NCBI RefSeq assembly: GCF_900156515.1
Contig: NZ_FTNU01000014.1
Location: 1 to 62,719, forward strand
Direction of reading: 5' to 3'
Length of the DNA stretch: 62,719 nucleotides
Origin: Moraxella cuniculi DSM 21768
GTDB taxonomy: Bacteria > Pseudomonadota > Gammaproteobacteria > Pseudomonadales > Moraxellaceae
A model generated the notes under the pieces. It worked only from the letters and a program-made list of their open reading frames with translations. It made no database searches and had not been told where the DNA came from. Shown here in pieces: positions 1 through 8,006 of this stretch. Each line of letters opens with the position of its first letter. Position 1 is the stretch's first letter. The position numbers were made by a program, and so were the translations under genes.

Positions 1-272
1 GAAGTGATGCCACTGGCTGTGGGTAGAACAATGGGTTGTAGTGATTTATCGGCGGATTTGTCGGCTAAGATGGTTGTTGGGGTGTTGGCGTGGGCTGACT
101 GTAAAGCCACAAATACTGCAAAGGATAAAGCGGTTACTTTGCCCATCATGCCTTTTATTGACGGCTTGTTACCAGCACTGACACTGTTACAAGACACACC
201 ACGAGCATATTCACAAACCGCCATCCAAGTCTGTGTGGATTTATTAAAGACGGTTTTATAAATATGGTTCAC
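1..272 (-). CDS. TpsA/CdiA-type exoprotein, N-terminal part (runs off window)
   Basis: Partial minus-strand gene whose 3' part lies beyond base 1. Reading from a GTG at 272 (start NHIYKTVFNKS, then TWMAVCEYARG) gives the extended signal peptide region (ESPR) typical of large type V secreted proteins, followed by a hydrophobic core (VTALSFAVFVALQSAHA) and probable cleavage after AHA. The mature start contains ILADKSADKSLQPIVLPTA, which resembles the opening of the TPS secretion domain in FHA/CdiA-family proteins. Known family role: Sec export, then outer-membrane passage through a TpsB/CdiB partner, acting as adhesin or contact-dependent growth inhibitor; no partner gene is in the window. The GTG start is chosen because translation from it begins directly with the ESPR and an AGAG lies upstream. 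Whether the full gene is intact or carries a toxin cannot be seen. Confidence 0.8.
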   Translation of the reverse strand, partial: MNHIYKTVFNKSTQTWMAVCEYARGVSCNSVSAGNKPSIKGMMGKVTALSFAVFVALQSAHANTPTTILADKSADKSLQPIVLPTASGIT

Positions 273-400
273 GGTTCAAATCTCTGACAGATAAAAACAA
301 TGGTGATATGATTGTAACATTTTAGTATAATGAATACCACTCTATTTTCAGCAGTAAGATTATTTAAATTTCTAGCATATTCATTCTTATAAAACCTATG

Positions 401-703
401 CTATTGAATAACCATGTCCTTTGTCATACCTTGTGGCACGGGAGGATTGCTTAATTTTTGCACCTCTGGATTGGTGACACCTTTACTTTCTTGAGATTTT
501 CTGCCAGCTTTTCTAGCCTTATCCAACACTTTTTCAGCTTCATCTTTGCTTTTAAAAGCCTTGCTAAGAATTTTGCCTCCAGCCATATTGATGCCAGCCA
601 TGCTTTCATCAATAAATACAATACTCAAAAAGCTAAAGAATATCAAAAACTTACCATTCAAACACTGCTGGACATTTTTCTTAGCGTAGGCATGTTCAAT
701 CAC
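401..703 (-). CDS. hypothetical protein, coupled to CPCC gene
   Basis: Open frame of 100 codons with a GTG start that overlaps the TGA of the upstream CPCC gene (GTGA), suggesting translational coupling. Residues about 15-35 form one hydrophobic stretch (KFLIFFSFLSIVFI). The C-terminal half is charged (KSKDEAEKVLDKARKAGRK). I do not recognise the family. Position between an orphan toxin/immunity remnant and the start of a TpsA/CdiA gene suggests it is another small CDI-associated cassette gene or a decayed remnant. It could also be a chance open frame in AT-rich DNA. Confidence 0.35.
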   Translation of the reverse strand: MIEHAYAKKNVQQCLNGKFLIFFSFLSIVFIDESMAGINMAGGKILSKAFKSKDEAEKVLDKARKAGRKSQESKGVTNPEVQKLSNPPVPQGMTKDMVIQ

Positions 704-918
704 CTTTTATCTTTTTGTAATAAATAATTTTTTCTATACTCTTTAATAGATAATCCATTAGCACCACCAGAGTAATCTGGGTCTATTATTTGAATTTTAT
801 CATATTGCCATAAACATATTGGGCATATATCAAATTCTTCATCTTGATGAAATTTTGTTTGATTACAACACGGACATAAAAATTCACCATCGTTAATAAA
901 TGTTATCTTATTGAGCAT
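700..918 (-). CDS. CPCC-family cysteine-rich protein, candidate orphan immunity
   Basis: 72-residue protein. The N-terminal half carries CPCC (FLCPCCNQTKF) and a second pair CPIC about 15 residues later, followed by WQYD and DYSGGANGLSI, the pattern of the Cys-rich CPCC family; four cysteines probably bind a metal. The start at 918 is chosen because its ATG overlaps the stop region of the toxin remnant ending at 908 and an AAGGAG lies about 10 bases upstream; the frame is also open further upstream but there it only shadows the toxin. Overlap with a CDI-type toxin C-terminus makes it the likely cognate immunity gene. That role is inferred from position, not from the family itself. The gene looks intact although its toxin is broken. 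Confidence 0.7.
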   Translation of the reverse strand: MLNKITFINDGEFLCPCCNQTKFHQDEEFDICPICLWQYDKIQIIDPDYSGGANGLSIKEYRKNYLLQKDKR

Positions 919-1403
919 TCCAATATTTCTCCTTATCTTTTGGCTTAAACATTGTCTTAATACTGTCATTTTTATCTTTGATAACAAAAGTATTCGTAGA
1001 TGGTTGATAAAAAAGAACATCCCCATCAGATCTAGTTTTTGTTAAGGTTCCAGTAGGTGGATTTTCCACAAAATCTCTTGCAAATCTATCATAGTCATTC
1101 TGAGATCTTAATTCAAGAAATTCACTTTTGTGTTTATTCCAATGAGGAGCCTATTTTTGCAGAATATCAAATGCCATGGGGCAATCCGAGATTTCCAGTT
1201 GAGATATCAAAGTTGCCATCAGGATTTGTTTTCTAACCAAATACAGCCATTGGACTTCCCACCCTACGCCAGCCACTCACATAAAATCAGGGGTGGTAAG
1301 TGTCGCCATCGCTGAGATGGTTGGCAATTGGCTGATAAATAAGGTCGCCGTTAAACCATTCATCAGGATTGTCCAAGATTCTACCCTTGCCTACTTTTCG
1401 CAT
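908..1403 (-). pseudogene. decayed CDI-type toxin C-terminal module
   Basis: Reading left from an ATG at 1403 gives RKVGKGRILDNPDEWFNGDL and continues in one frame through three internal stops (after DGDTYHP, after MAVFG and after LPHGI). A frame change near 1140 then leads into WNKHKSEFLELRSQNDYDRF, PPTGTLTKTRSDGDVLFY and TMFKPKDKEKYWNAQ, ending at a TAA at 908. The last part has the look of polymorphic-toxin nuclease C-termini (DGDVLFY..TNTF..KTMFKP..YW). Assignment to the barnase/EndoU/colicin/RelE-like group is a pattern impression only. The following CPCC gene overlaps its end, as toxin/immunity pairs do. No VENN or exported N-terminus is attached, so this is an orphan remnant and cannot make a full toxin. 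Confidence 0.65.
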
Positions 1404-1921
1404 AATTAACTTATATATAGAAATTAATTTTAAATTCTATAGCAAGTTTTCCTAAAATTCTATAACGATTAATATTTTTGCTAATGTATTTTATAGAAGC
1501 TATAAGGTGCAGGTGATGATATAGGTGTTTATTAAAATGATAAAAAGAAACTGTCTAAATAAATGATGCTATTTCTAACCAAATCTGCAAAAAGCACTGG
1601 CTGGCAAATTTTCTTATAGGTAAGAAACTGAGAAGTTTGCAAAGTTTAAAATAAAACTTCCCACAAATAACCAACAGTCCGATTATCGCTTTATACAAAC
1701 GCTTATTTCTGCTGTACAAAGTTGGTGATAAAGATATAATGCGTTAGCCGATAATCAAATCACCGCCACAAAGAAAACCATTAAAAGTTAATGAAAATCA
1801 ATGGGTTATCTTTTCAATCTTATTATAAGACAGTCCTAGCATCAACCAAATCTCAAAAAAAATAATAGAATAATCCCACAAAAAATAATAAAATAACTTC
1901 CATATATAAAAAGGAAAACCG
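1404..1921. other. AT-rich intergenic spacer
   Basis: About 520 bases without a convincing gene on either strand. It is very AT-rich compared with the LysR gene that follows. I see no tRNA, insertion-sequence ends or clear promoter, apart from the AAGGA ribosome binding site at its right edge that serves the LysR gene. It marks the junction between CDI debris and the regulator/restriction block. Confidence 0.5.
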
Positions 1922-2782
1922 ATGGATTTAAATAACCTCCGCCTATTTGTGGCGATTGTGCAGACAGGCAGCCTTTCTGCCGCCAGTGAGAAATTGGGCG
2001 TGCCGATTGCCACCATCAGCCGCCGTTTGGGCGAGCTGGAACAAGCGTTAAACACGCAACTGCTTGACCGTTCCAAAAAAGGGGCAAAGCCGACAATGGC
2101 TGGGCAGCAGCTTTATGAGCAGGTTTATTTGAGCATTGACCAGCTCGCCCAAGCGGAAAATCTGTTTCAGTCTGCACGGTTGAGTGGCGTATTGCGGATT
2201 TCAACCTTTTCGGGGTTCAGCCCTTTGTGGGATAAAATCGCCCTGTTTCAGGCACGCTATCCTGATGTGCAGGTGCATTGCCAAATCACCGACCGTGTGG
2301 TGGATTTGATTGAGGACGGCATTGATATTGCGGTGCGGTTTGGACAGTTGCAAACCGAAAATGTGATTGCCAAAAAATTCGGCGAAGTCGGCACGAAAAT
2401 TGTCGCCCACCCTGATTTGTTGGCAAAAGTCGGCACGCCCAAACGCCCCGAAGACTTGGCAAATCTGCCTTGCGTGGCGTGGGCAAAAAACGGACAGCGT
2501 GAATTTCATTGGCAATTTGCCGAACAAGCGGTCAAAATTCAGCCCATTTTTACCTCCAACGACAGTTACACTCTCGCCCATTTTGCCAAAAAAGGCTTGG
2601 CGTTTTGTTTGCTGTCTGACCACTTTGCCGATCAGCTCATCGCCGAACACGGCTTGGCAGAAGTGCTGACAGATTTCGCCAAACCCGCCTACCCTGTGCA
2701 TTTGCTGTATTTATCGCAACGCCACCCGTCTAGCTTGGTCAAGGCGTTTTTGGCGATTTGTGAGGAAACACAAGCGGTCTGA
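1922..2782 (+). CDS. LysR-family transcriptional regulator
   Basis: 286 residues, usual LysR length. Residues 1-60 form the winged helix-turn-helix (LRLFVAIVQTGSLSAASEKL then PIATISRRLGELE). Residues from about 88 form the periplasmic-binding-like effector domain (GVLRISTFSGF, DLIEDGIDIAVRFGQL, CVAWAKNG). The start is supported by AAGGA seven bases upstream. It resembles the subgroup acting on oxidoreductase or drug-response genes, but its target is unknown; there is no divergently transcribed intact gene next to it. The gene is visibly richer in G+C than its surroundings. It contains ACAAGCGGTCAAAATT at 2524 and ACAAGCGGTC at 2770, which match the Actinobacillus-type DNA uptake core, so transfer from a Pasteurellaceae donor is plausible. 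Confidence 0.88.
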   Translation: MDLNNLRLFVAIVQTGSLSAASEKLGVPIATISRRLGELEQALNTQLLDRSKKGAKPTMAGQQLYEQVYLSIDQLAQAENLFQSARLSGVLRISTFSGFSPLWDKIALFQARYPDVQVHCQITDRVVDLIEDGIDIAVRFGQLQTENVIAKKFGEVGTKIVAHPDLLAKVGTPKRPEDLANLPCVAWAKNGQREFHWQFAEQAVKIQPIFTSNDSYTLAHFAKKGLAFCLLSDHFADQLIAEHGLAEVLTDFAKPAYPVHLLYLSQRHPSSLVKAFLAICEETQAV

Positions 2783-2839
2783 TTTTTTAAAATTTTGTAA
2801 ATCGTGCCGTTTGTTATATTTCCCCAATAACGAAATAAT

Positions 2840-5737
2840 TTAATTATCTAAATGATTTCTGAGCAAGGTAGTAATTTCTTGTCCTTCAAACTGCGTTTCA
2901 AAGACAACTTTGGTTTGCTGTGATATTTCGCTAAACAATTTTTGAGCGTGTTTGATTTTTTGATTTTCTTCCTTACGTAAAGCATTTGAATCTTCTACAT
3001 TTTTGCTTTCCAAAATCAAATTTAGCGTTTCACCTGCTGATGTTTTTACAATATAAGCAAAATCAGGTGAGTAAGTTTCACGTCCTGCTACAGGAATTTT
3101 GATGGAATTTTTGGGAATTTTGGTAAACACCACGACTTCTTGCACTTGATTATCTATCATATTGCTATGTTCTAATTCGCTATCAAAAAAGACACTTTCA
3201 AATAAAAATTCAGCTAAGGGTGTAGCATCATCAAATTGCGCCCCCAAATCAGCTGCATTCACTTCCGTTAAGGCATTGCCTTTTTGATCGGTGAATTTGG
3301 TTGGGTGAATACTACCGCCCACACGATGATAGCCCACTTCAAACTCATTAAACGAATTTAATAATAACCAACGATCAAAACCTGCGTGAATCATTTTAAT
3401 CGTTCGCTCATTCAAAAATTTGGTAATATCCAACTTTTCTTCTTCACGCATCGCAAAAAAGGCTTGGTGCAATGTATTCATCTGAATAAAAGTTTCTTGC
3501 GACAATTTTAACAAGAATTTACGATAATTCAGTGTGTTCATTGGTTCAAAAAGTTCATCGTAAATACTTTCGCTTTTTACTGTTGTTAATAAATCATTAT
3601 TGACGTAAATTTCATTTTTTACCGTGCGGATACCTGTGAGTGTAAATTTATCTGCATTATCACGCAAATATTGTTTAAATAAGTTTAAAAACTCATCTTC
3701 GCCATCAATTTTATATTGCAAAATAGCTTTTTGATTGATGGTCTCCCACAAAGCTTTGAGTTCATCATATTTGCCGACACGCATTTTTACTTTTTGGGTT
3801 TTGTCGCTGGCAGGTTTAATTTTGCCATTTTTCAAGCAATCAACCTTGAATGCCTTGGGAAATAATTTTTGAGTTTTGCTAAATCCATTTGCCAAAAAAT
3901 CATCATTATCATCGGTCAAATCTGCCAATTTACTGCGTATGCTTTTCTTAGTTTCATCAGGATAAGCTGCCTGAATTTTCTCAATCAATTCATCGTTTAA
4001 TGTTGTGAAAATCATTGGCTTACTTACCACACTATTCACTTCCTTGGTCAGAGTTTCGACAAAATCTTTTTCACTGCTATCGACAAAATAATTCAAGAAA
4101 AATGCGTGATCTTTAACCCGTGCCATATATTCATTCACAGGCAAACGCAACCCTCGTCCCACTTCCTGTAATTTACTGGTTTCGCTACCACTGGAACGCA
4201 ATTTACAAATTTGAAATACATTGGGATTATCCCAACCTTCACGCAGCGTCCATTTGGAAAAAATAAATCGGCGTGGATTGTTTAGTGATAATAACGCTTC
4301 TTTATCGTGCAAAATTTCAGTGATTTCTTGCTCAATTTTTTCGTCTTTATCACTATTGTCTTGCGAAAAATAACCGCCGTGCGTATTGGCGATATTATTT
4401 AATGCCGTTTGCCAATATTGGCATAAAAATCCATCATTTTCATTTTTCAAGCAATTTTCCAATTCAGCTTTTACCATTTGTTCAAATACTTTTTTTAAGC
4501 TGTCTGAAAGCTGATTCTGCTCATCACGATAACCTTGAATATCATCAATAAAAAATAGCGTAAGCGGTTTAATTCGCCCGCCTTGTCGTGTAAGTAATTG
4601 TTTTTCCAATTGAAAATGTTGTTTAATGGCTTGACGCATCATTTTATCGCGTACTGTATCACTGTAAGAATAAGGGTTGAGCGTATCGCCTTTTTTCATT
4701 TCAATGCCATTGCTTAATAACAACTTGGTTTTATTCATTTCTGCAACAAATAAGTCTGAAATGGCGTGATGAATGCGATTTAAATAATCATTTTTGCTTA
4801 ACCTAAATTCTTGCTTGTTTAAAACAAAAGTAGCTTCTTTGCCGTCCAATTCAATCAGTTTAATCCGTTCACCGTTATCACCGTCAATCTCTTCGGTAAA
4901 GGCGCGAATGCCTTTGACCAAATCATCATTAAATGCATCAATGGCGGTTAAGCGATAAACCAAATTTTCAAATTGATTATTAAAAGTTGCCCCATAACGC
5001 AAAATAAATTGAGCATTAAATTTTAATAAATTTTCCCAAGTGGTTTTTTCTGTAGGGAATTTATGTGGTTCGTCCACAATCACAAAAGGATTTACCGAGG
5101 CTAATGCCTCAAACGGCACATTATATTTATCTTTAATTAAGCAACTACCATCATTGTTTTTATCTTTACCTGCCATTGTGTCCGAGTTAATCATACCTGC
5201 GTTAATTAGCAGAATATGGATTTTCTGCGTATCTTCTGCTTCTACAAAACGCACAATTTCAGATGGCATAAATGATTTTTTCGCTTTGCTTTTCTGGCTT
5301 TCTACCACATACAGGCTGATTTCTTTATTACCATACCGTCCCGAAAAATCTTTGCGGAAATGTTCAGTCAGAGAGGAACTTGCCAAAAAATTTTTCGTGC
5401 CAGCTTTAATGGAAAGGGTTGGCACCACCACAATAAACTTAAACACGCCAAGCAAGCGGTTTAATTCAAACATTGTTTTGGTGTAGGTGTAAGTTTTACC
5501 CGTCCCTGTTTCCATTGAAATGTCAATGATATTACTGCCTGAAAGAGGGGCATCACCTATGCCATTAGCCTGTTGGATTTTGCGTAAATTATCTGCTTTT
5601 AGATTATCTGAAAGTTTAATAATCGGATTTTCATCAAGGTTGCCTTGATTGGAATTTGCACGATCAAAAACAGACAAAACCGATTCAATTGCACGCTCTT
5701 GGTGTGGTAAATTTTTTTCGTAAGTAAAGCCTGCCAT
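2840..5737 (-). CDS. res: type III restriction enzyme, Res subunit
   Basis: 965 residues, normal for Res. Acts with Mod as an ATP-dependent endonuclease cutting between unmethylated, oppositely oriented sites. Visible motifs are Walker A METGTGKTY (residues 76-84), the DExH-type box VIVDEPHKF, a helicase motif VI-like segment KLQEVGRGLRLPVNE, and a C-terminal PD-(D/E)xK nuclease site (PDFAY ... LILESKN). The ATG lies one base after the mod stop, so the two are one operon. No stop or frameshift is seen. The gene contains several AAGCGGTTTAATT-like words near the Pasteurellaceae uptake motif, but fewer exact ones than the LysR gene. Confidence 0.93.
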   Translation of the reverse strand: MAGFTYEKNLPHQERAIESVLSVFDRANSNQGNLDENPIIKLSDNLKADNLRKIQQANGIGDAPLSGSNIIDISMETGTGKTYTYTKTMFELNRLLGVFKFIVVVPTLSIKAGTKNFLASSSLTEHFRKDFSGRYGNKEISLYVVESQKSKAKKSFMPSEIVRFVEAEDTQKIHILLINAGMINSDTMAGKDKNNDGSCLIKDKYNVPFEALASVNPFVIVDEPHKFPTEKTTWENLLKFNAQFILRYGATFNNQFENLVYRLTAIDAFNDDLVKGIRAFTEEIDGDNGERIKLIELDGKEATFVLNKQEFRLSKNDYLNRIHHAISDLFVAEMNKTKLLLSNGIEMKKGDTLNPYSYSDTVRDKMMRQAIKQHFQLEKQLLTRQGGRIKPLTLFFIDDIQGYRDEQNQLSDSLKKVFEQMVKAELENCLKNENDGFLCQYWQTALNNIANTHGGYFSQDNSDKDEKIEQEITEILHDKEALLSLNNPRRFIFSKWTLREGWDNPNVFQICKLRSSGSETSKLQEVGRGLRLPVNEYMARVKDHAFFLNYFVDSSEKDFVETLTKEVNSVVSKPMIFTTLNDELIEKIQAAYPDETKKSIRSKLADLTDDNDDFLANGFSKTQKLFPKAFKVDCLKNGKIKPASDKTQKVKMRVGKYDELKALWETINQKAILQYKIDGEDEFLNLFKQYLRDNADKFTLTGIRTVKNEIYVNNDLLTTVKSESIYDELFEPMNTLNYRKFLLKLSQETFIQMNTLHQAFFAMREEEKLDITKFLNERTIKMIHAGFDRWLLLNSFNEFEVGYHRVGGSIHPTKFTDQKGNALTEVNAADLGAQFDDATPLAEFLFESVFFDSELEHSNMIDNQVQEVVVFTKIPKNSIKIPVAGRETYSPDFAYIVKTSAGETLNLILESKNVEDSNALRKEENQKIKHAQKLFSEISQQTKVVFETQFEGQEITTLLRNHLDN

Positions 5738-5738
5738 T

Positions 5739-7706
5739 TTAATATCTCGCTAAAACACTTAAATTATTCAACCCTTTTTTATTGGCATAGGTTTTCACTG
5801 CTTGGGCTAATTCTTTTTGCATTGCACTGTCCATATTTTTTCCAAATAAAACAATGCGTTCAGGCACAAAATCTGTGTCATTATCCAAGCGATCAATCAA
5901 GGCTATAATATGTTCTGATGAGAAACCGCTTGCCAACAAATACAAATGCCCTCGGCAGAAATAAGCGGTATAGCCCGCTAAATCAAGGGGTTGCACTTTT
6001 TCAGATAGCATTGAGCCGTCATATACACGCCAAGTGGTTAAAAGCGTGTGTAATTGTTCATCACTGAGCATTGCATTAACGCTATCGGGTAAATCGGGTT
6101 GAATGGGGTCAAAATCCTCATTATGGGCGATTTGAAAGTTTGGTTCTGTTTGGTAAATTTTAAAACCAAAATCACCGCTTGCATTGGGGAAATCTTGACA
6201 GATCTTGTGGGCTGATTTTTCAATACGGGCTTTGGTAATATCAAAAATCGTTTCATAACCTGCTTTAAATGCCTCTGATTTTTTATCAGTTTTTTCTGGC
6301 AACTGCACGCAAATAAATTTTCGATTGCCTCCATCTTCGGCATTGAGTTGCATTACCGCGTGGGCGGTTGTACCGCTGCCTGCAAAGAAGTCCAAAACCA
6401 AATCATTACTAGAAGTTGCTATTTTAATAAAATCTTTCAACAACTCTAATGGTTTTGGGTTTTGAAATACTTTTTCATCATCAAATAAATCTTTGATAAT
6501 AGCTGTTCCATTACCACTACTATATTGTGGCTTATAGAATAATGTTTTTGGTTTTTTAGATGGTAAATCACCTAATGATGGTCTTTGTTTTTTGTATAAT
6601 GAAATATTTCCATTATTTCTTGAAACAATAATATCATCATTTTTACTCATGAATTTATTTTTACTCCAACGCCACGACATTTCTTGATTATTTGTAATAG
6701 GTAAAATATTAATTAATTTTCCGTAATTATTTATAGGTTCCTCATCATCTTCTGTTACAAATATATTGTTATTATCATCAATAAACACTGGGAAAAATAA
6801 ATTTGGTCTTTTTTCTCTTGGTGCATTTGTTCCTGTTGCTTTTAAATTTGCACCTTGTTTATAAAATCCTTTTTTATCCTTCTTCCACTCATTTAAACTT
6901 TCTTCATCAATAGAAAATTCATTCAAAATTAATATTTCTTTATTTTTTGAATATACCAAAGTATATTCATGTGTACCTGCAAAACCAAATTCATCATTAT
7001 TGCCTTTTAAGTTCATAATAGTGGGCAATTCCGCAACAAAATTCTCTTCCCCAAATACTTCATCACACAAAATTTTCAACTGTGCCTGTTCATTATCATC
7101 AATACTAATAAAAATCACGCCATCTTCACGCAATAATTCACGGGCGATATACAAACGCGGATACATAAAGGTCAGCCACGCACTGTGGGAATTGGATTTT
7201 TTAGCGGTAAATTCCAGCACACGCTTAGCCTCGTCCAAATCCATACCGCCTAATTCAGCGAGCTGTTCAGGGGTAAATTTACGGTCATCTTGATAGACAA
7301 AACCGTCCGAACCCGTGTTATACGGCGGATCAATGTAAATCATCTTGATTTGGTTTTTGTAGGCGTTTTTTAGGTGTTTCAGCACTTCCAAATTATCGCC
7401 TTTGATGAGCAAATTTTCGCTATTGGCGTTTTGAGGCAGACTGTTGTGTGCGGTATCTTCAGCAAGCAAAGTTGCAGGCGGTGCGTCTTTTAATACTTTG
7501 GCATAAGATTTGCCGAGCCAATTTAAGCTGTAACTTTCCTTTTGGGTGGCAATGCCATCTGAATGCACAATTTCTGCCATTTTGTCAGGCAAAAATGCAC
7601 CGTGTTTGTCAAAACAGTTCGGGAAATACTGTTTTAAAAGGGCAATTTGTGGATTTTCAGGCTGTGCGTTTGATGAAAACAAGATTTCTTGGGTAAGATT
7701 ATTCAT
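5739..7706 (-). CDS. mod: type III DNA methyltransferase, Mod subunit
   Basis: 655 residues. Beta-class N6-adenine methyltransferase order: catalytic DPPY (residues 126-129, IDPPYNTGSDGF) precedes the SAM-binding motif LDFFAGSGTTAHA (about residue 450). The target recognition domain lies between them, roughly residues 230-440. That middle part is clearly more AT-rich and Asn/Lys-rich than the flanks, which suggests an exchangeable recognition module. The start is supported by AAGGGGG seven bases before the ATG, with an in-frame TAA just upstream, so the repeat tract cannot be fused in frame to Mod. Expression is likely phase variable through the TGAT tract 50 bases upstream. If so it would switch a set of genes by methylation, as phasevarions do in other host-adapted pathogens. 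Confidence 0.94.
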   Translation of the reverse strand: MNNLTQEILFSSNAQPENPQIALLKQYFPNCFDKHGAFLPDKMAEIVHSDGIATQKESYSLNWLGKSYAKVLKDAPPATLLAEDTAHNSLPQNANSENLLIKGDNLEVLKHLKNAYKNQIKMIYIDPPYNTGSDGFVYQDDRKFTPEQLAELGGMDLDEAKRVLEFTAKKSNSHSAWLTFMYPRLYIARELLREDGVIFISIDDNEQAQLKILCDEVFGEENFVAELPTIMNLKGNNDEFGFAGTHEYTLVYSKNKEILILNEFSIDEESLNEWKKDKKGFYKQGANLKATGTNAPREKRPNLFFPVFIDDNNNIFVTEDDEEPINNYGKLINILPITNNQEMSWRWSKNKFMSKNDDIIVSRNNGNISLYKKQRPSLGDLPSKKPKTLFYKPQYSSGNGTAIIKDLFDDEKVFQNPKPLELLKDFIKIATSSNDLVLDFFAGSGTTAHAVMQLNAEDGGNRKFICVQLPEKTDKKSEAFKAGYETIFDITKARIEKSAHKICQDFPNASGDFGFKIYQTEPNFQIAHNEDFDPIQPDLPDSVNAMLSDEQLHTLLTTWRVYDGSMLSEKVQPLDLAGYTAYFCRGHLYLLASGFSSEHIIALIDRLDNDTDFVPERIVLFGKNMDSAMQKELAQAVKTYANKKGLNNLSVLARY

Positions 7707-7733
7707 TGCTTACCCCCTTGTTTTTCTTGTAAA

Positions 7734-7847
<114 letters not shown>

Positions 7848-8006
7848 AACTATATCCTTAATATCAATAAATAAACAGGTTTGTCTAGTTAAAATCCCCA
7901 ATTTTGCACAGTCTATTTGACCGCGTGCCAAAACAGACAACGAATTCTAGCAAATTTGCAAAAAATTCTCAACCAAACCTGTCATCTTTCGTGTATAAGC
8001 AGCCAA

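Noticed and set aside
4-261. 85-residue plus-strand open frame at the left edge
   Set aside because: It is the antisense of the ESPR/signal peptide of the TpsA-type gene, which has clear family features on the minus strand.
919-1026. Longer N-terminus for the CPCC protein
   Set aside because: These codons only shadow the toxin C-terminus in another frame; the ATG at 918 overlaps the toxin stop and has a ribosome binding site upstream.
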